This document shows positions 24,549 through 35,800 of a DNA stretch of 64,000 nucleotides, in pieces. This DNA comes from Miscanthus floridulus (Eukaryota > Streptophyta > Magnoliopsida > Poales > Poaceae): the NCBI RefSeq assembly GCF_019320115.1, contig NC_089591.1, forward strand, positions 19,322,502 through 19,386,501, given 5' to 3'. The notes under the pieces were generated by a model. That model made no database searches and was not told the origin of the DNA. It saw nothing but the letters and a program-made list of their open reading frames with translations. Every line of letters starts with the position of its first letter. Within the stretch, counting starts at the first letter, position 1. The translations under genes were made by a program, and so were the position numbers.

Positions 24549-26546
24549 ACTAGAAATAGAGCCGAGCACTCCTGGGGTGGTGCCAAGCACTCCAGAAATG
24601 GTGCCGAGCAGTCCTATAGTGGTGTCGACCACTCCAGAACAGGTGCCGACCACTCCAAGACTGGTGTGGAGCACTACTACAGTGGTGCTGACCACTCCAG
24701 GAGTGGTGACAAGTGGTCCAGGAGTAGTGTCGAGAACTGTAGTCAGGGTGCCGAGCACTCTAGGTGCTGTGCCGACCACTCTAGCGATACAGGGAACTCC
24801 TTCAACACCGATCGAGTTCGCCTTACCTCCAGCGACATCACTGAGTTTGTGGATGCTTTCTATGATGGTGAGGAGGTGCGGTTTCACAGGCTAGATGACA
24901 TCATCAATGGCATAGGACCCTTAGGCCTGGTAGGTTGGCTGCTTAATGACCCAGTGCTGCTTCTCATCAGTGCAGAGGAACCACCCATGTTCATGCTGGC
25001 TGAGCACGATGCACATTGGCGATGGGCAATGCTAGAGGAGATGAAGGCGATTGAGGAAAACAAGACTTGGGAGCTCATTGATCCACCTCCAGGATGCCAT
25101 CTGATCAGCCTAAAGTGGGTGTACAAGGTCAAACAGGATGAGCATGGCACCATTGTTAAGGACAAGGCGTGCCTCATCGTCCGAGGCTTTGTCCAGCGTG
25201 AGGGTATCAACTTCGAGGAAGTATTTGTGCTGGTAGCGCACATGGAGTTTGTCCGACTGCTACTAGCTTTGGCAGCAGCATAGGACTAGCGGGTCCATCT
25301 CCTGGACATAAAATCAGCCTTCCTCAATGGCAAGCTAGCAGAGACAGTCTTTGTTAGACAACCTTTGGGTTTCACCATCAAGGGAGCGGAGCACAGGGTG
25401 CTTCGACTACGCAAGGCGCTCTACGGGCTATGGTAGGCCCCGCGAGCATGGAACACCAAGCTTGACTCCACGCTGGGTGAGCTTGGGTTCACATAGTGCA
25501 CAACCGAGCATGCGCTTTACACACAGCGATGGGGAAAGGAGGAGCTCATCATCGACGTGTATGTGAATGACTTAATCATCGCCGGTGCACATGTGGAGGA
25601 CATCGACAACTTCAAGCGTGAGATGGCGGCTTGTTTTCGAATGAGTGATCTCAGTGTGCTCTCCTACTACCTCGGCATCGAGGTGAGACAGGGAAAGGAG
25701 ACGCTCACACTCGGTCAGAGTGCGTACACCTTGAAGCTGTTGGAGTGGAGCGGCATGGCTAAGTGCAAGCCATGCGTGACTCCAATGGAGGAGCAACTAA
25801 AGCTGACGAAGGCCAGTACCGCGGTGAAGGTAGATGCAACCCTCTACCAGAGCATCATCGATGGTCTGTGCTACCTAGTCCATACAAGGCCGGACATTGC
25901 GTTCATCATAGGCTATGTCAGCCGCTTCATGGAGGATACCCGAGAGGATCACTGGAATGCGGTGAAGCAGCTGCTGCGCTACATCAAGGGTACGGTGGAT
26001 GAGGGGATTGTTTTTCCCAAGACCGGTGGAAGTAGGTTGCAGCTCACTGTGTTCAACGATGCAGACATGGCGGGGGACATCGACGGACGATAGAGCATCT
26101 CTAGTGTGCTCGTTTTCCTTGGGTCGGCTCCAATCTCATGGATGTCACTAAAACAGAAGGTGGTGGCGCTGTCTATGTGCAAGGTAGAGTACGTGGCGGT
26201 GGCCATAGCGACGTGCCAAGCTATGTGGCTATGTCAGCTACTAGGCAAGCTGACCCATGTGGAAGCTCACCCACCAGCACTAGTGGTGTACAACCATCCC
26301 AACATCGCCCTCGTGAAGAATCCAGTTCTCCACGACCAGAGGAAGCACATCGATGTCAAGTTCCACTTCCTCTAGGACTGTGTCGATGGAGGGCAGATTG
26401 TCATCGAGTTCATTGAAACTGGTCGGCAACTCACGGATGTCCTCACCAAGTCGCTCGGCCATCTTCGGTACATGGAGCTAAAGAAGATCAGCATGGAGGG
26501 AGTTCTAGGGTTAGCAGCAGGATTAGGGAAAGAATGGGTTAAGTAA
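24549..26546 (+). pseudogene. Copia pol: linker, RT and RNase H
   Basis: Plus-strand Copia fragment. 24577-24830 encodes a low-complexity linker with Thr/Pro/Val repeats (VPTTP, VPSTP) typical of the segment between integrase and RT. RT follows: AMLEEMKAIEENKTWELIDP, LKWVYKVKQDEHGT, LLDIKSAFLNGKL, LRKALYGLW and YYLGIEVRQGKE. The catalytic YVDD is YVNDLIIAG here, so the first Asp is lost. RNase H has FNDADMAGD and ALSMCKVEYVA and ends near TKSLGHLRYMELKK. Stops are nearly all TAG (for example two in A-D-RVHLLD, one in LW-APRAW, one in GFT-CTTEH). Gag, protease and integrase on this strand are missing. Confidence 0.88.
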
Positions 26547-26554
26547 TCTACTGC

Positions 26555-26923
26555 TCCCCTGTGTGAACGCATGGTAGGGGACATGTGCCAAAAAGGCTAC
26601 CCTGCCGCACTGTAGCCACAGCAGGGGTAGACACCAAACTTAGTCCTATTGTCATATCTAATCACTGTAGCAGCATGACAGCTGACATGTCTGTGTACTA
26701 GGATTAGATGAGTAGAGTAATATATATACTTTCCCACTACAACTCAGTAAAGAGAGAGTTCAGTTTTGCCATCTCATCTTCATAGCTCCGGTCAACACTA
26801 GTGCTTGTGCTGTGTGAGTGTGTGCTCTGTTCTCCCTCCCTTCTTCTACCTTTAGCCATAGTGTATGATCAACAACGCTGATGAGTGGTCGGCTCATCCG
26901 TACCGGAGATCTAGGGCCAACAT
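26555..26923 (+). repeat. Copia 3' LTR
   Basis: Sequence after the Copia stop, with TATA-like TAATATATATAC near 26718 and an end GGAGATCTAGGGCCAACA at 26923 that matches the LTR tail at 24508-24548. The end is firm. The start is uncertain because no clean TGTTGG start is seen; TGTGTGAACG near 26555 is my best guess. Confidence 0.55.
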
Positions 26924-26995
26924 GCAGGACCCTGGCACGGGCGCACACTAGGAGGTGCTGTACAAGGGCATGGCGTCGGAGCTATTCATGTGGTA
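26924..26995. other. Short flank between Copia LTR and CACTA-1
   Basis: 72 bp without a recognisable feature. Its last three bases, GTA, would be one copy of the CACTA-1 target duplication. Confidence 0.4.
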
Positions 26996-27009
26996 CACTA
27001 CTACAAAAT

Positions 27010-27260
27010 CGATTTTTAGGGGCAGCTTGTAACCCTTTTGTAGGGGCAGTTTGGCCAGCCGCTCCTATCGAACCGTCTCTACAAATCATGCATTTGTAGG
27101 GGCGGTTCCTAGGCCGCCCCTACAAATCGATTTGTAGGGGCGGCTCGTACTACTAGCCGCCCCTATAAATCAATTTATAGGAGTGGCTGTAGTACCAGCC
27201 GCCTCTATAATACCTATTTGTAGGGGTGGTTCAATCTAGAACCGCCCCTACAGTACGTTT
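27010..27260. repeat. CACTA-1 subterminal palindromic repeats
   Basis: Repeated TTTGTAGGGGCGG and CCGCCCCTACAAA motifs occur as adjacent inverted pairs, for example 27091-27130. In En/Spm such repeats bind the TnpA-type protein. Some units are decayed (TTTATAGGAGTGG). Confidence 0.85.
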
Positions 27261-28199
27261 TCCCACAAAAAATCAAATTTATAATTCAAATTTGACCAGA
27301 ACACTGTTTGTTTCTGCGTATTCCGTCCAGCATTCGCGCTGCCGAACACCCCGCGACCAATGTTCTGAGCCGCATTCGCATTGCCGAACGCCCGCGACCA
27401 GCGTTTCAACTGCGACTACAAGCACAAGAGTATTATATAAACTACAATTACAAGTCTAATTCACAAAAATATATACAATCCATCATTAAATATACAAATT
27501 CCATACACATTGTTATCAACGTCCTTGAGCTAGCCTTTTAGTCTCATGAAGGTGTTGGTACTGAGGATTTCTACCTAAGTCAAACCCTCGGTCATGGTAG
27601 GCGCCTTTGACGTGTACAATCTGGTCCAATATGAAGTTGCAAAGGTCATCGTTGAGCTCTAAGAGTTGGTCATCCTTGTATGGGTCTCTTTTCATTCCTT
27701 TCTCTTCTCTCCACTACATGAGAACAAGTTTTGGTTTAGTATTTCATACCATGTACGAAGTTTTTATACTACGGGTGAAGAGGTTCAAACTTACCCTTAA
27801 GGGGTGTCTCCTGTAGGCACCGGTGTTACTCATCATAGAACATATATAGTATCCACAATGTACATTCCTAGGCTTCTGCTTGGGGCACTGTGTGTTTTGC
27901 ATATGAAAATGTTAAGTAATGCTTTTGACAGCCATGTAATGGAGTACTGAAGAAGTAAGTTACACTTACTGCACATAGTGTTTTTATAGCCAGCTTTTCA
28001 TTCCTTGCTGGATCATGCCTTCCGTGATGATTAGTGACATAGAACCTAAATGCCCTGTTTGAATTATTTTAGCAAATACAACTTGTTAGAATCCAAAAGT
28101 GAACGTTATAAGTATGTATACAAACATATAAGCTAATGAGGATTGTCGATATGTATACGTCTTGAGAATCGATATGAAGTCTTTGTATGTCACCAGGTA

Positions 28200-30070
28200 C
28201 CTATCTATTGAATCAAAGACCCATGCCATGCTCCTCCCGACATCGACGGCTATACAAATCTAGTGGTCGCTGCATGGATTCAATCATAGAACTAGATAAG
28301 CTCTTTTGCATCGAATAAAATATATCGAACAAAGCTTTAAGTATAGAGTTAAACTTACTCGAAGTTGTATGGTAGCCATATAGTAGAGTGTTGTTGGAGA
28401 TTTTTGAAAGCCAGGGCAATGTATGCCGCAACCTTAAGGGACTCTTTCCTTAGTTTCATCGTACGGATGCGCTCTTTCTCCCAAAGAGTCTTTGCAGTAG
28501 CTAGCTCTTTGGCATCCAGTGTCCACTGTTTAGGGTAATTAAAATTTATTTGGGCTATAGCTTGAGGGTCTAGATACCTGGCTTTCACACTTGGCATTTG
28601 TTTGGCAATGTGCACTTGCATTCTACAAATCATGGCGTGGGTTAGTTACAATAAGATTCAAAGATTACATTCATATCATATCGGAAGGAAAAGGACTTAC
28701 ATGCACCACGTGTGAATTAGATTCATCTCTATTTCTCCTAGGTGAAAGCATGTGTGCATGTCATTGAAGTCAAAGAAAATTTTTCCGGCTGGGCTTCCAA
28801 ATGTGCCGGTGGGGAAGCATGCTTGTATGAGATCTATGCTCGTTGGGAGAACACGCAAGTACCAATCATGGAACCTTCTCATTCCAAGTGGTAGGCACTG
28901 GATGTCCCAGTTTGGTAGGAAGGGCTTGCCTCTTTCATATGTTTTCAGGCAATCCTTTGACCATTTGATGGCATCAACATTTGGATACTACTTTGCAATT
29001 TGGTGGAGTTTGCTAGTGACGGCGTCCTCAGAACCCCGTGATAGGAGTTTTTAACTTGGTTCTCAGGCTTTAACTGGTCATGGGAAAACCACTTGGACAT
29101 CGACGAGACGTCTTTCATTGGAACAAAAACTGGCCTTATGGCGATTGGATGCTTCTTTCGAAGTTCCCATTTAGGCACGTTATTATCTTCTTGTGCATCA
29201 CCTTCTTCAGGAGGCACTCGTTGTTCATGTATCGGTTGTGCTTGTTGAGAAGACTGTGGCATCTTATCATGCACTTGCTCTGTACGAGATGGAGAAGGTT
29301 GTGGCATCTCATCAGGTACATGCTCGCTAGGAGGCATGAAAGAATGTGGCATCTCAGGAATGTGGTGGTCACGAGACGGTGAAAATATCTCCTTGACTTC
29401 AACACTCGCTCCAAATTTGGGAGAGAGGGAGACGGCGAAGCTGCAGTCAATATAATGTCCCATTTGTGCTAGAGGATGAACTACCCCATAACGTCTCCGA
29501 GTAACACTAGCCCCTCGGGAGTTGCGTAGTCTATCCTCCACTACATGAACTCGGGCTTCACTATATGCACCTCGACCCTAGTGTAGTCCAGCGGTATTTT
29601 ATTATTGTGGTGTAAGCCACTGGGAGGATGTGCCACACTCGTTGCCACCTCCATCATAGTGTTCTATCGGCCGTTGAGAAACACCAAGGTGCAACTAGTT
29701 GGTTCCCGTATGCGATCGACGGGGGTTGTGGCTGTAGTGGAACCTTGGCTGCTAGGAACTTTTGGAGGGCTGCCAACTAATGCCAGTTCTCCCGACAGCG
29801 TCACTAATATCCGTGGCTCCGTAGACAGTCCTTGCTCCTCCAGTGCCTTCACGCAGATGGTTGGGTCCGTGGCTGGGAGTTCTAGATGGATGGCCTCGTC
29901 CGCATCAAGGTATACATACTAGTACTTGTCACAGTACCACCATCTCTTTCATATCTCTGCTAGGTCTCGGCAGGCTTCACACATACGGTGCCAATACATA
30001 TTCACTATGCTTGTGGCAGTTGCTGAGTCTAGCAGAGCGAGCTAGCAAGAGGCCATGTGAGACAAAAAGA
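28200..30070 (-). pseudogene. CACTA-1 gene, C-terminal region, minus strand
   Basis: The minus strand encodes, from right to left: ELPATDPTICV followed by KALEEQGLSTEPRILVTLS (29664-29852); a linker with Pro/Ser/His repeats and WFSHDQLKPENQVKN (28945-29541); MRRFHDWYLRVLPTSIDLIQ with GKIFFDFNDMHTCFHLGE (28697-28882); and PKQWTLDAKELATAKTLWEK (28355-28633). I recognise this as the C-terminal part of proteins annotated in grasses as CACTA En/Spm transposon proteins, often with a Ulp1-like cysteine-protease segment. I cannot see the His/Asp/Cys protease residues, so that function is unproven. Introns seem to separate the blocks. The N-terminal part should lie beyond 30070 but is not visible. Confidence 0.6.
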
Positions 30071-30224
30071 AAAAAAATCCAAAGACGATGTCGATTTTAG
30101 CTGTTAAGATATCTTAATAATATATACGTATATTATGTGTCGACTAGCTACAGACAGATTCCCATGGGGTCCAGTGGTGGCCTGTTGATCCGATCCCCTA
30201 ACAATAATCACTACTAGAAATGGG

Positions 30225-30785
30225 ATATTTGCCGAGTGCAAACTGCTTTGTCAAGTGTTACAAATCGGGCACTCGGTAAAGACCTTATTTGCCGATTGTC
30301 GTACTTGGTAAAGAATTGCACTCGGCAAAGAGCTCTTTGCCAAGTGCCGGGCACTCGGCAAAAAAAAGGCTCTTGACACAGGACTTCTTTGCCGAGTGCC
30401 AGACTCTCAGCAAAAGTGCGACACTCGGCATAGGCTGCTCCGCGTAACGGTGTTCGGCCACGTCCTTTTTTGCCGAGTGCCTGCTGTTAGGCACTCGGCA
30501 AAGAAGTTTTTTTTTAAAAAAAAATTCTTTGCCGAGTGTCCTAGATCTGGCACTCGGCAAAGAATTTTTTTTTGGAAAATACTTTGCCGAGTGCCCCTGA
30601 TACGGCGCTCGGCAAATTTTTTTTTCGAAATGTCTTTGCCGAGTGCCCCTGTGAAGGCACTCGGCAAAGAGGAAATTTTTTAAAAAAATTCAACACCCTC
30701 TTTGCCGAGTGCCTTATTCTTGGGACTCGACAAAGACCCCCTTTGCCGAGTGCCATGTCCCGGCACTCGGCAAAGTTTTTTTTGT
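30225..30785. repeat. CACTA-2 left subterminal repeats
   Basis: More than ten copies of TTTGCCGAGTGCC and its complement GGCACTCGGCAAAG occur as inverted pairs around short spacers. They are expected TnpA-binding sites. The ORFs here merely translate the repeat. Confidence 0.92.
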
Positions 30786-31214
30786 TTTTGGCCTCCAAAT
30801 TTTTTGTGTAGCCCTTTTAAAGTACGAGGAACTCCTAGTTAGAATTTGGAGATTTTTGTGGCTTTTTGATATATTTAGTTACTTTATTTCGTTTACTTGA
30901 ATTTTTTTGAAAAATATAAATTTGAACTGCATGTGGTATGAATAATGGAATTTAATGATTCAAAAAATAAGTCATGTTACTGAGTATAGTGTGAGGCCGT
31001 ATCCAGGAATGGACCCGAAATTTCGGACATCTTGTTCACGAAACATGACCGCGAACTTGCGTGCGAAGTGTTTTTAAATTCTATAAAAAGCAAACGAAGT
31101 CCAAAAATCATGAAACTTATTGAGATGTCGCGATATCATATGTGGAGGCAATGATAAAAATTTGAGAAGGTTTAGTGCATGTTATCACGTACGATGCTTA
31201 CAAACCAGGACATC
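30786..31214 (+). promoter_or_regulatory. CACTA-2 probable promoter region
   Basis: AT-rich interval between the subterminal repeats and the GC-rich leader, with TATA-like CTATAAAAAG at about 31080. It is placed where the single En/Spm-type promoter would be. No transcription start can be proved from sequence. Confidence 0.35.
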
Positions 31215-32150
31215 TCCACATGTGATATGCATATGTCTCCGCCCGCGCCCTGCCCTCGACCGCGCCCTGCCCTCGGTCGGCCCTACCCCCAGCCGCCGGC
31301 CCTGCCCTCGGTCGCACTGGCCCTGCCCTCGACCACACCCCGTGGACCGCCCGCCCCGACATCGCCCATGCCCAACTCCGGCGCCCCCGACTCCGCCCAA
31401 CACCGACGCCGCCCGCCCCTACCCCCGGCGCCCGTCAGGTATGCCTTCTCTCTTGTTGTTGTCATGGTAGTGATAGTTGTAGTAGTATTAGTTGTACTAG
31501 TAGTGCTAGTGGTAGTAGTAGTATTAGAAGTAGTGGTGGTAGTAGTACAACTAGTGGTAGTAGTGGTAGTAGAATTAGTGGTAGTAGTAGTAGAAGTAGT
31601 GGTAGTAGTAGTAGAACTAGTGGTAGTAGTTGTAGCAATAGTGGTAGTAGTAGTAGTAGAACTAGTGGTAGTAGTAGTAGCAATAGTGGAAGTAGTAGTA
31701 GAAGTAGTGGTACTACTTGGATATATTCTTCTGTATGGATTGATATCCAAACTACATGGCTTCTCTTGAGACATATGTGCTTGTCATCCATCGTGCCATT
31801 GTTTTTTGTAGGTTTTGAAAACCTCACCGTGCAGGGGAGGTTCTACAGATTTTTTTTAAATGACAGTATTTTGTTCCATTTTTGTAGAGAAGAGCCCGTC
31901 GGAGCCGAGTTAGAGTTCCCATCTCCATGGTGGTCTGCCTACACCACGTCGCCTCGCCACTGCACCAACCCGCCACGGCCCCGCTAGCCTGCCTTCGCCG
32001 CCACCCTAGGTATAACCCCTCTTTCCGTATCATGGTCGTAGATCGCATAACCCAGTTAGGCGTCTCCCGTTCGAAAGAGATACGGTTGGAGGTATGCAGA
32101 TCTTTACATATCTATGACCGTATCTGTTTTGGATTATCCACGTTTTTTGG
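31215..32150 (+). other. CACTA-2 5' leader with likely introns
   Basis: A GC-rich segment (31215-31438) is followed by CAG and GTATGC, a plausible splice donor, then a GTA-rich tract and TTTTTTGTAG at about 31811, a plausible acceptor. Another TTTTTGTAG acceptor is near 31886 and a CCTAG/GTATAAC donor near 32010. No protein domain is visible, so I read this as a spliced 5' untranslated leader of the transposase gene. Confidence 0.4.
31460..31720 (+). repeat. Imperfect GTA/GTG trinucleotide tract
   Basis: About 260 bp of GTAGTAGTG-type triplets with scattered substitutions. It produces long Val-rich or Thr/Ser-rich false ORFs on both strands. Confidence 0.9.
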
Positions 32151-32159
32151 ATAGCCCGC

Positions 32160-32351
32160 GAATGCGTAGATGGGTTAGTTTCCATGGTCTGCTCCAGTCC
32201 AAGATAGAGTTTCGGCATCACCTCCTTGTTGTTCTCCAGATACGCACTCTTCTTTGGCAAGACGTGTATCTGGAGAACAGCGGGGAGGTGCTGCCAAAAT
32301 TCTGTCTCGGATAGGAGTAGAGCATGGAAACTAACCTCATCTATGCATCTG
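32160..32351. repeat. Long foldback (hairpin) in CACTA-2 leader
   Basis: Two arms of nearly 90 bp are inverted and roughly 80% identical by eye. The inner arms TTCTCCAGATAC (32230s) and GTATCTGGAGAA (32260s) pair perfectly around about 22 bases; the outer parts GGTTAGTTTCCATG and CATGGAAACTAACC also pair. The foldback ends exactly where the Tat element is inserted. Confidence 0.88.
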
Positions 32352-32823
32352 TGTGGGGGTATTAACCCCTATACCCTTACGGCTGGGCCTAGGCCGGCCC
32401 GGATCAGGCGGTTTGGTCCACTAGAAGACGACGCGTGGCCTGGCCAACCTGTTCAGACTCCCGCGCAAGGAATCAAGGCAGATTTGGAGATCACGCAAGA
32501 TCCTGGTCGGTTAGAATAGGAATCCTTATCCGGCCACCTATGGCAATTGTAACTGTCTAGGATTAGTTTCTAGATCTATAACCCTACCCCCCGGACTATA
32601 TAAGGCAGGCAGGGGACCCCTCTAAAAAACATCTCTCATTGACATACAGCAATACAATCAGACGCAGGACGTAGGTATTACGCCTTTCGTGGCGGTCAAA
32701 CCTGGATAAAACCTCGTGTCTGTCTTGCGTCACCATCTTGTTTGTGGCTTGCGCATCTGTCTGCCGATAATCAACTACCTTGGGCATACCCCTAGGTAGA
32801 CTGCCGGCCATATTTCGTTGATA
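32352..32823 (+). repeat. Tat 5' LTR
   Basis: It starts TGTGGGGGTATTAACCCC and ends CGTTGATA. It contains TATATAAG near 32598, the likely core promoter. The PBS that follows the LTR in the copy at 2659 is deleted here: GTGTGCGTACTGC follows directly. Confidence 0.92.
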
Positions 32824-32852
32824 GTGTGCGTACTGCTCTCCAAGCGAACAAG

Positions 32853-35800
32853 ATGGTCATCATCTCTGGCTCCATGGCTACGCCGAACGGTCTCATGTTC
32901 ACCGTCGGCCAGATCACCTAGACCACTGGCTCCGACGACTTCATCACCATGATCACAGAGGAGGCGCGGATTCAATCCACATCGACCACTGCTTCACCTG
33001 CATCGGCTACAGCTCCGACCATGGTGGATCTAGCTCCGACCACGGTGAATCTGGCTCCGACCACGGTGGATCTGGCTCCGACCACGTCCGCATCACCTTC
33101 AGCCACGTCGACAACCCATCATCCGCTTCCTCACTACAAAGGGAAGCAGATCGACAACACCGACCTGCTCGACTCCATCGATCGGGTCGGCACCAAACTT
33201 GCTGAAACCCTAGCTCTAGTAAGTTCCATTCAAAGACAACCTAATGAGCAAGTAACCGCAACCCACAATAGATCTACCTGACCAGCTCGGGCTAGTCATC
33301 TTGCATGACTCGGTATAGATCTCGTGGTCACATCTACTCCTGAAGGGCGCTCCACTCGTCGCCGGCCAGCCTCCGCGACGGGTCTCCAGCTCTCCGAGTA
33401 CGAAGCCTCGATGAAGAACTACTAGGCCCAGCCTTACGGCCTATGAAACACTGCCTCCAACTACGTGTACAATATACAACGCTGCTTGGATCTGTGTTTT
33501 ATATGTTGACCTCGGCCAAAGCCATACAACTTCGTCAACATGGTCCGAATTGAGGATTATCAAGAAGGATCGGTCCACACAGTTCAAGAGGGTGGCTCAA
33601 GCTCTTCGTCCGGCATCGCATCTAATGCCTCCATTCACACCGAGCTCCAGCATCATGATGATGAAGGCGTTGAATATGATCTGGATATCCCAGACCATGC
33701 CCCGGGATACCCACGATTCCCATCCTTCCTACCAAGGCGAGGAGATTTGATCAATGTTGTCAGTAATGATGAACCACCGGCAGTTGGTGAGATAGAACAA
33801 GAAAGGCTAGCACACGAAGCACGTAATATTGATCGATTTAATCACCGACAAATTGAAGCCGAGGCAGAAGAGGAGGCCTGACGCATAAGGGTCCAGCCAC
33901 ACAATCTTAACAATGCCTTTGATAGGGTGGGGGACAAGTAGGTCTTTTGGACTCCAAGCGCCAATGTAGCCATTGCTATGGCGACAATGCAATGACTACC
34001 CAATACCCTAGAAACTCAGGCAGTTCGTGATGATATACAAGCTTACCTGACGGCTGCTATGGCCCAGACCGCAGAAATTATAAATCAAGCCCGGGCTCCA
34101 TCCGTATCAGTCGAATCAAGCCACAGCCGCTAGTACTCAAGTCGCTCATAGCCACCCAACCAACGTGGCTCGTGCAATAATGACCCATCAGACAACCGTC
34201 AAGGTAGAAATAATGGCCATGATGGTGGTCCGGATGACAACCGCCGTCGAGATGACAACTATCGCGACTTCCAGGATGACAACCGCCGATACAACCGTGA
34301 TAATCGCCGCGATAACCATGGTCGCAGGGTTAATCAGGGTGGCAACCGAGATCGCCATGATGGCAATAACGATCTCCGCCATTACCTCGAAGAACACGAT
34401 CTGCGCGATCGCATCAACCAAAGAGCCAACGATGGTGCATCCCATGAAATTTATTGCCGTATGGAATATGATATTGCCCATGGCCCTTCGGGTTTGAAGC
34501 AGTTTACTCTGCATCTTTGCCAAGTCATATGGCCCAAGAACTTCAAGCTCAAAAAACTTCAGAAGTACGATGGCAAGGAGAAGCCCGAATTATGGGTCAT
34601 GCTCTATGAAACCGCGTGTAGATCAGCCATGGCTGACGAGCACGTTATGTCTAACTACTTCCCAGTCGCTGTTGGTCATGCAGGTCACCAATGGCTGGTC
34701 AGCTTGCCGACAAACTACTTTGATTCTTGGCAAGAGCTCAAGCAAGCTTTCATCGACAACTTCATTGCCACTTGCGAGCAACCCAGCAACAAATATGATC
34801 TACAGCGAATACGAGACCGAAAAGATGAGCCACTACGTGAGTACGTCCAACGTTTCTCAGAGATGCGCATCAAGGTCCTGTCAATCTTCAACAATGAGGC
34901 AATCGAGGCTTTCATCACTGGTCTCCGCTTCCACAATGCCCTACGGGACAAGCTCCTCTGCAAGAGACCTGAATTAGTCACAGCGCTCCTGGCCACTGCT
35001 AAGAAATATGTGGATGCCGATGACGCTAAAAAGATAATTATCAAAGAAGCAGCAAGGGTTCCATGCTCCGACCACCCCCCACACCACGACGACTACCGCG
35101 GTAACCGTGGTCGGAATGACAATTTTGATCGCCGCAACCAGCGCAACGACCCCCGCGACCACCGCGACTAGCATAATCAGCGACGTAATCGTCGTGACGA
35201 TTATAGGGGCAAGCATGCTTGGGAAGACGACGGTGAGGTCAACATCGTAAAGAAAGGTGGTGGACGCCGCAACTACGAAGAAGACTACGCCAAAGCATTG
35301 AAAGGACCCTACCAGCTCCATCCCAAGTCAAACCATACCATGGAGAATTACCATGTTCTCAAGTCTATCTACATGCGTCAACAGGCTCAGGATACGTCCG
35401 ACAAGCCTAACGACACTAGGGAACAGCGCAACGAGGACAATGAGGATGAAGACGTAGATCCTCGTCACAAGTACGTCAAGCCAACCGATCGTGTCCACAC
35501 TATCATTGGAGGCAAAGTGTCCATTGAGACCAAATGAGAATGCAAGCTGCTCGCACACGCCTGCTTGAATGTGGCCAACATCGACAACTTCATCGCCGAT
35601 CTGTGGCTCCCTCCTTGGTCTCACCGTGAGATCTCCTTCAGCAGAAAGGACCAATGGGCCACAATACCTGAGCCAGGACGTTTTCCTCTGGTCCTTGATC
35701 CTTGTATCAACAGGGTCTAGTTCGACAGAGTGCTGATTGATGACGGCAGCTCCATTGATATAATGTTCAAGAATAGTTTGCTAGCTCTGAAGATAACCCC

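Larger units (their letters stand above)
26996..30208. mobile_element. CACTA-1, one end and part of its gene
   Basis: The left end is CACTACTACAAAA, the terminal inverted repeat of CACTA (En/Spm) transposons. From 27010 to about 27260 it has palindromic subterminal repeats of TTTGTAGGGGCGG and its complement. A minus-strand gene fragment follows, so this end is the 3' end of the element. No opposite terminus ending in GTAGTAGTG is present. The element is either truncated or interrupted at 30208 by CACTA-2, but nothing after 52039 is recognisable as its other half. 27300-28200 shows nothing coding. Confidence 0.75.

Noticed and set aside
30285..30811. Overlapping ORFs on both strands with repeated CRVP/PSA/ALGK words
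   Set aside because: They are translations of the TTTGCCGAGTGCC subterminal repeats. The same applies to 51346-52009.
31179..31827. Long ORFs on both strands with Val-rich or Thr/Ser-rich translations
   Set aside because: They translate an imperfect GTA triplet tract and a GC-rich leader; there is no domain and every frame is open.
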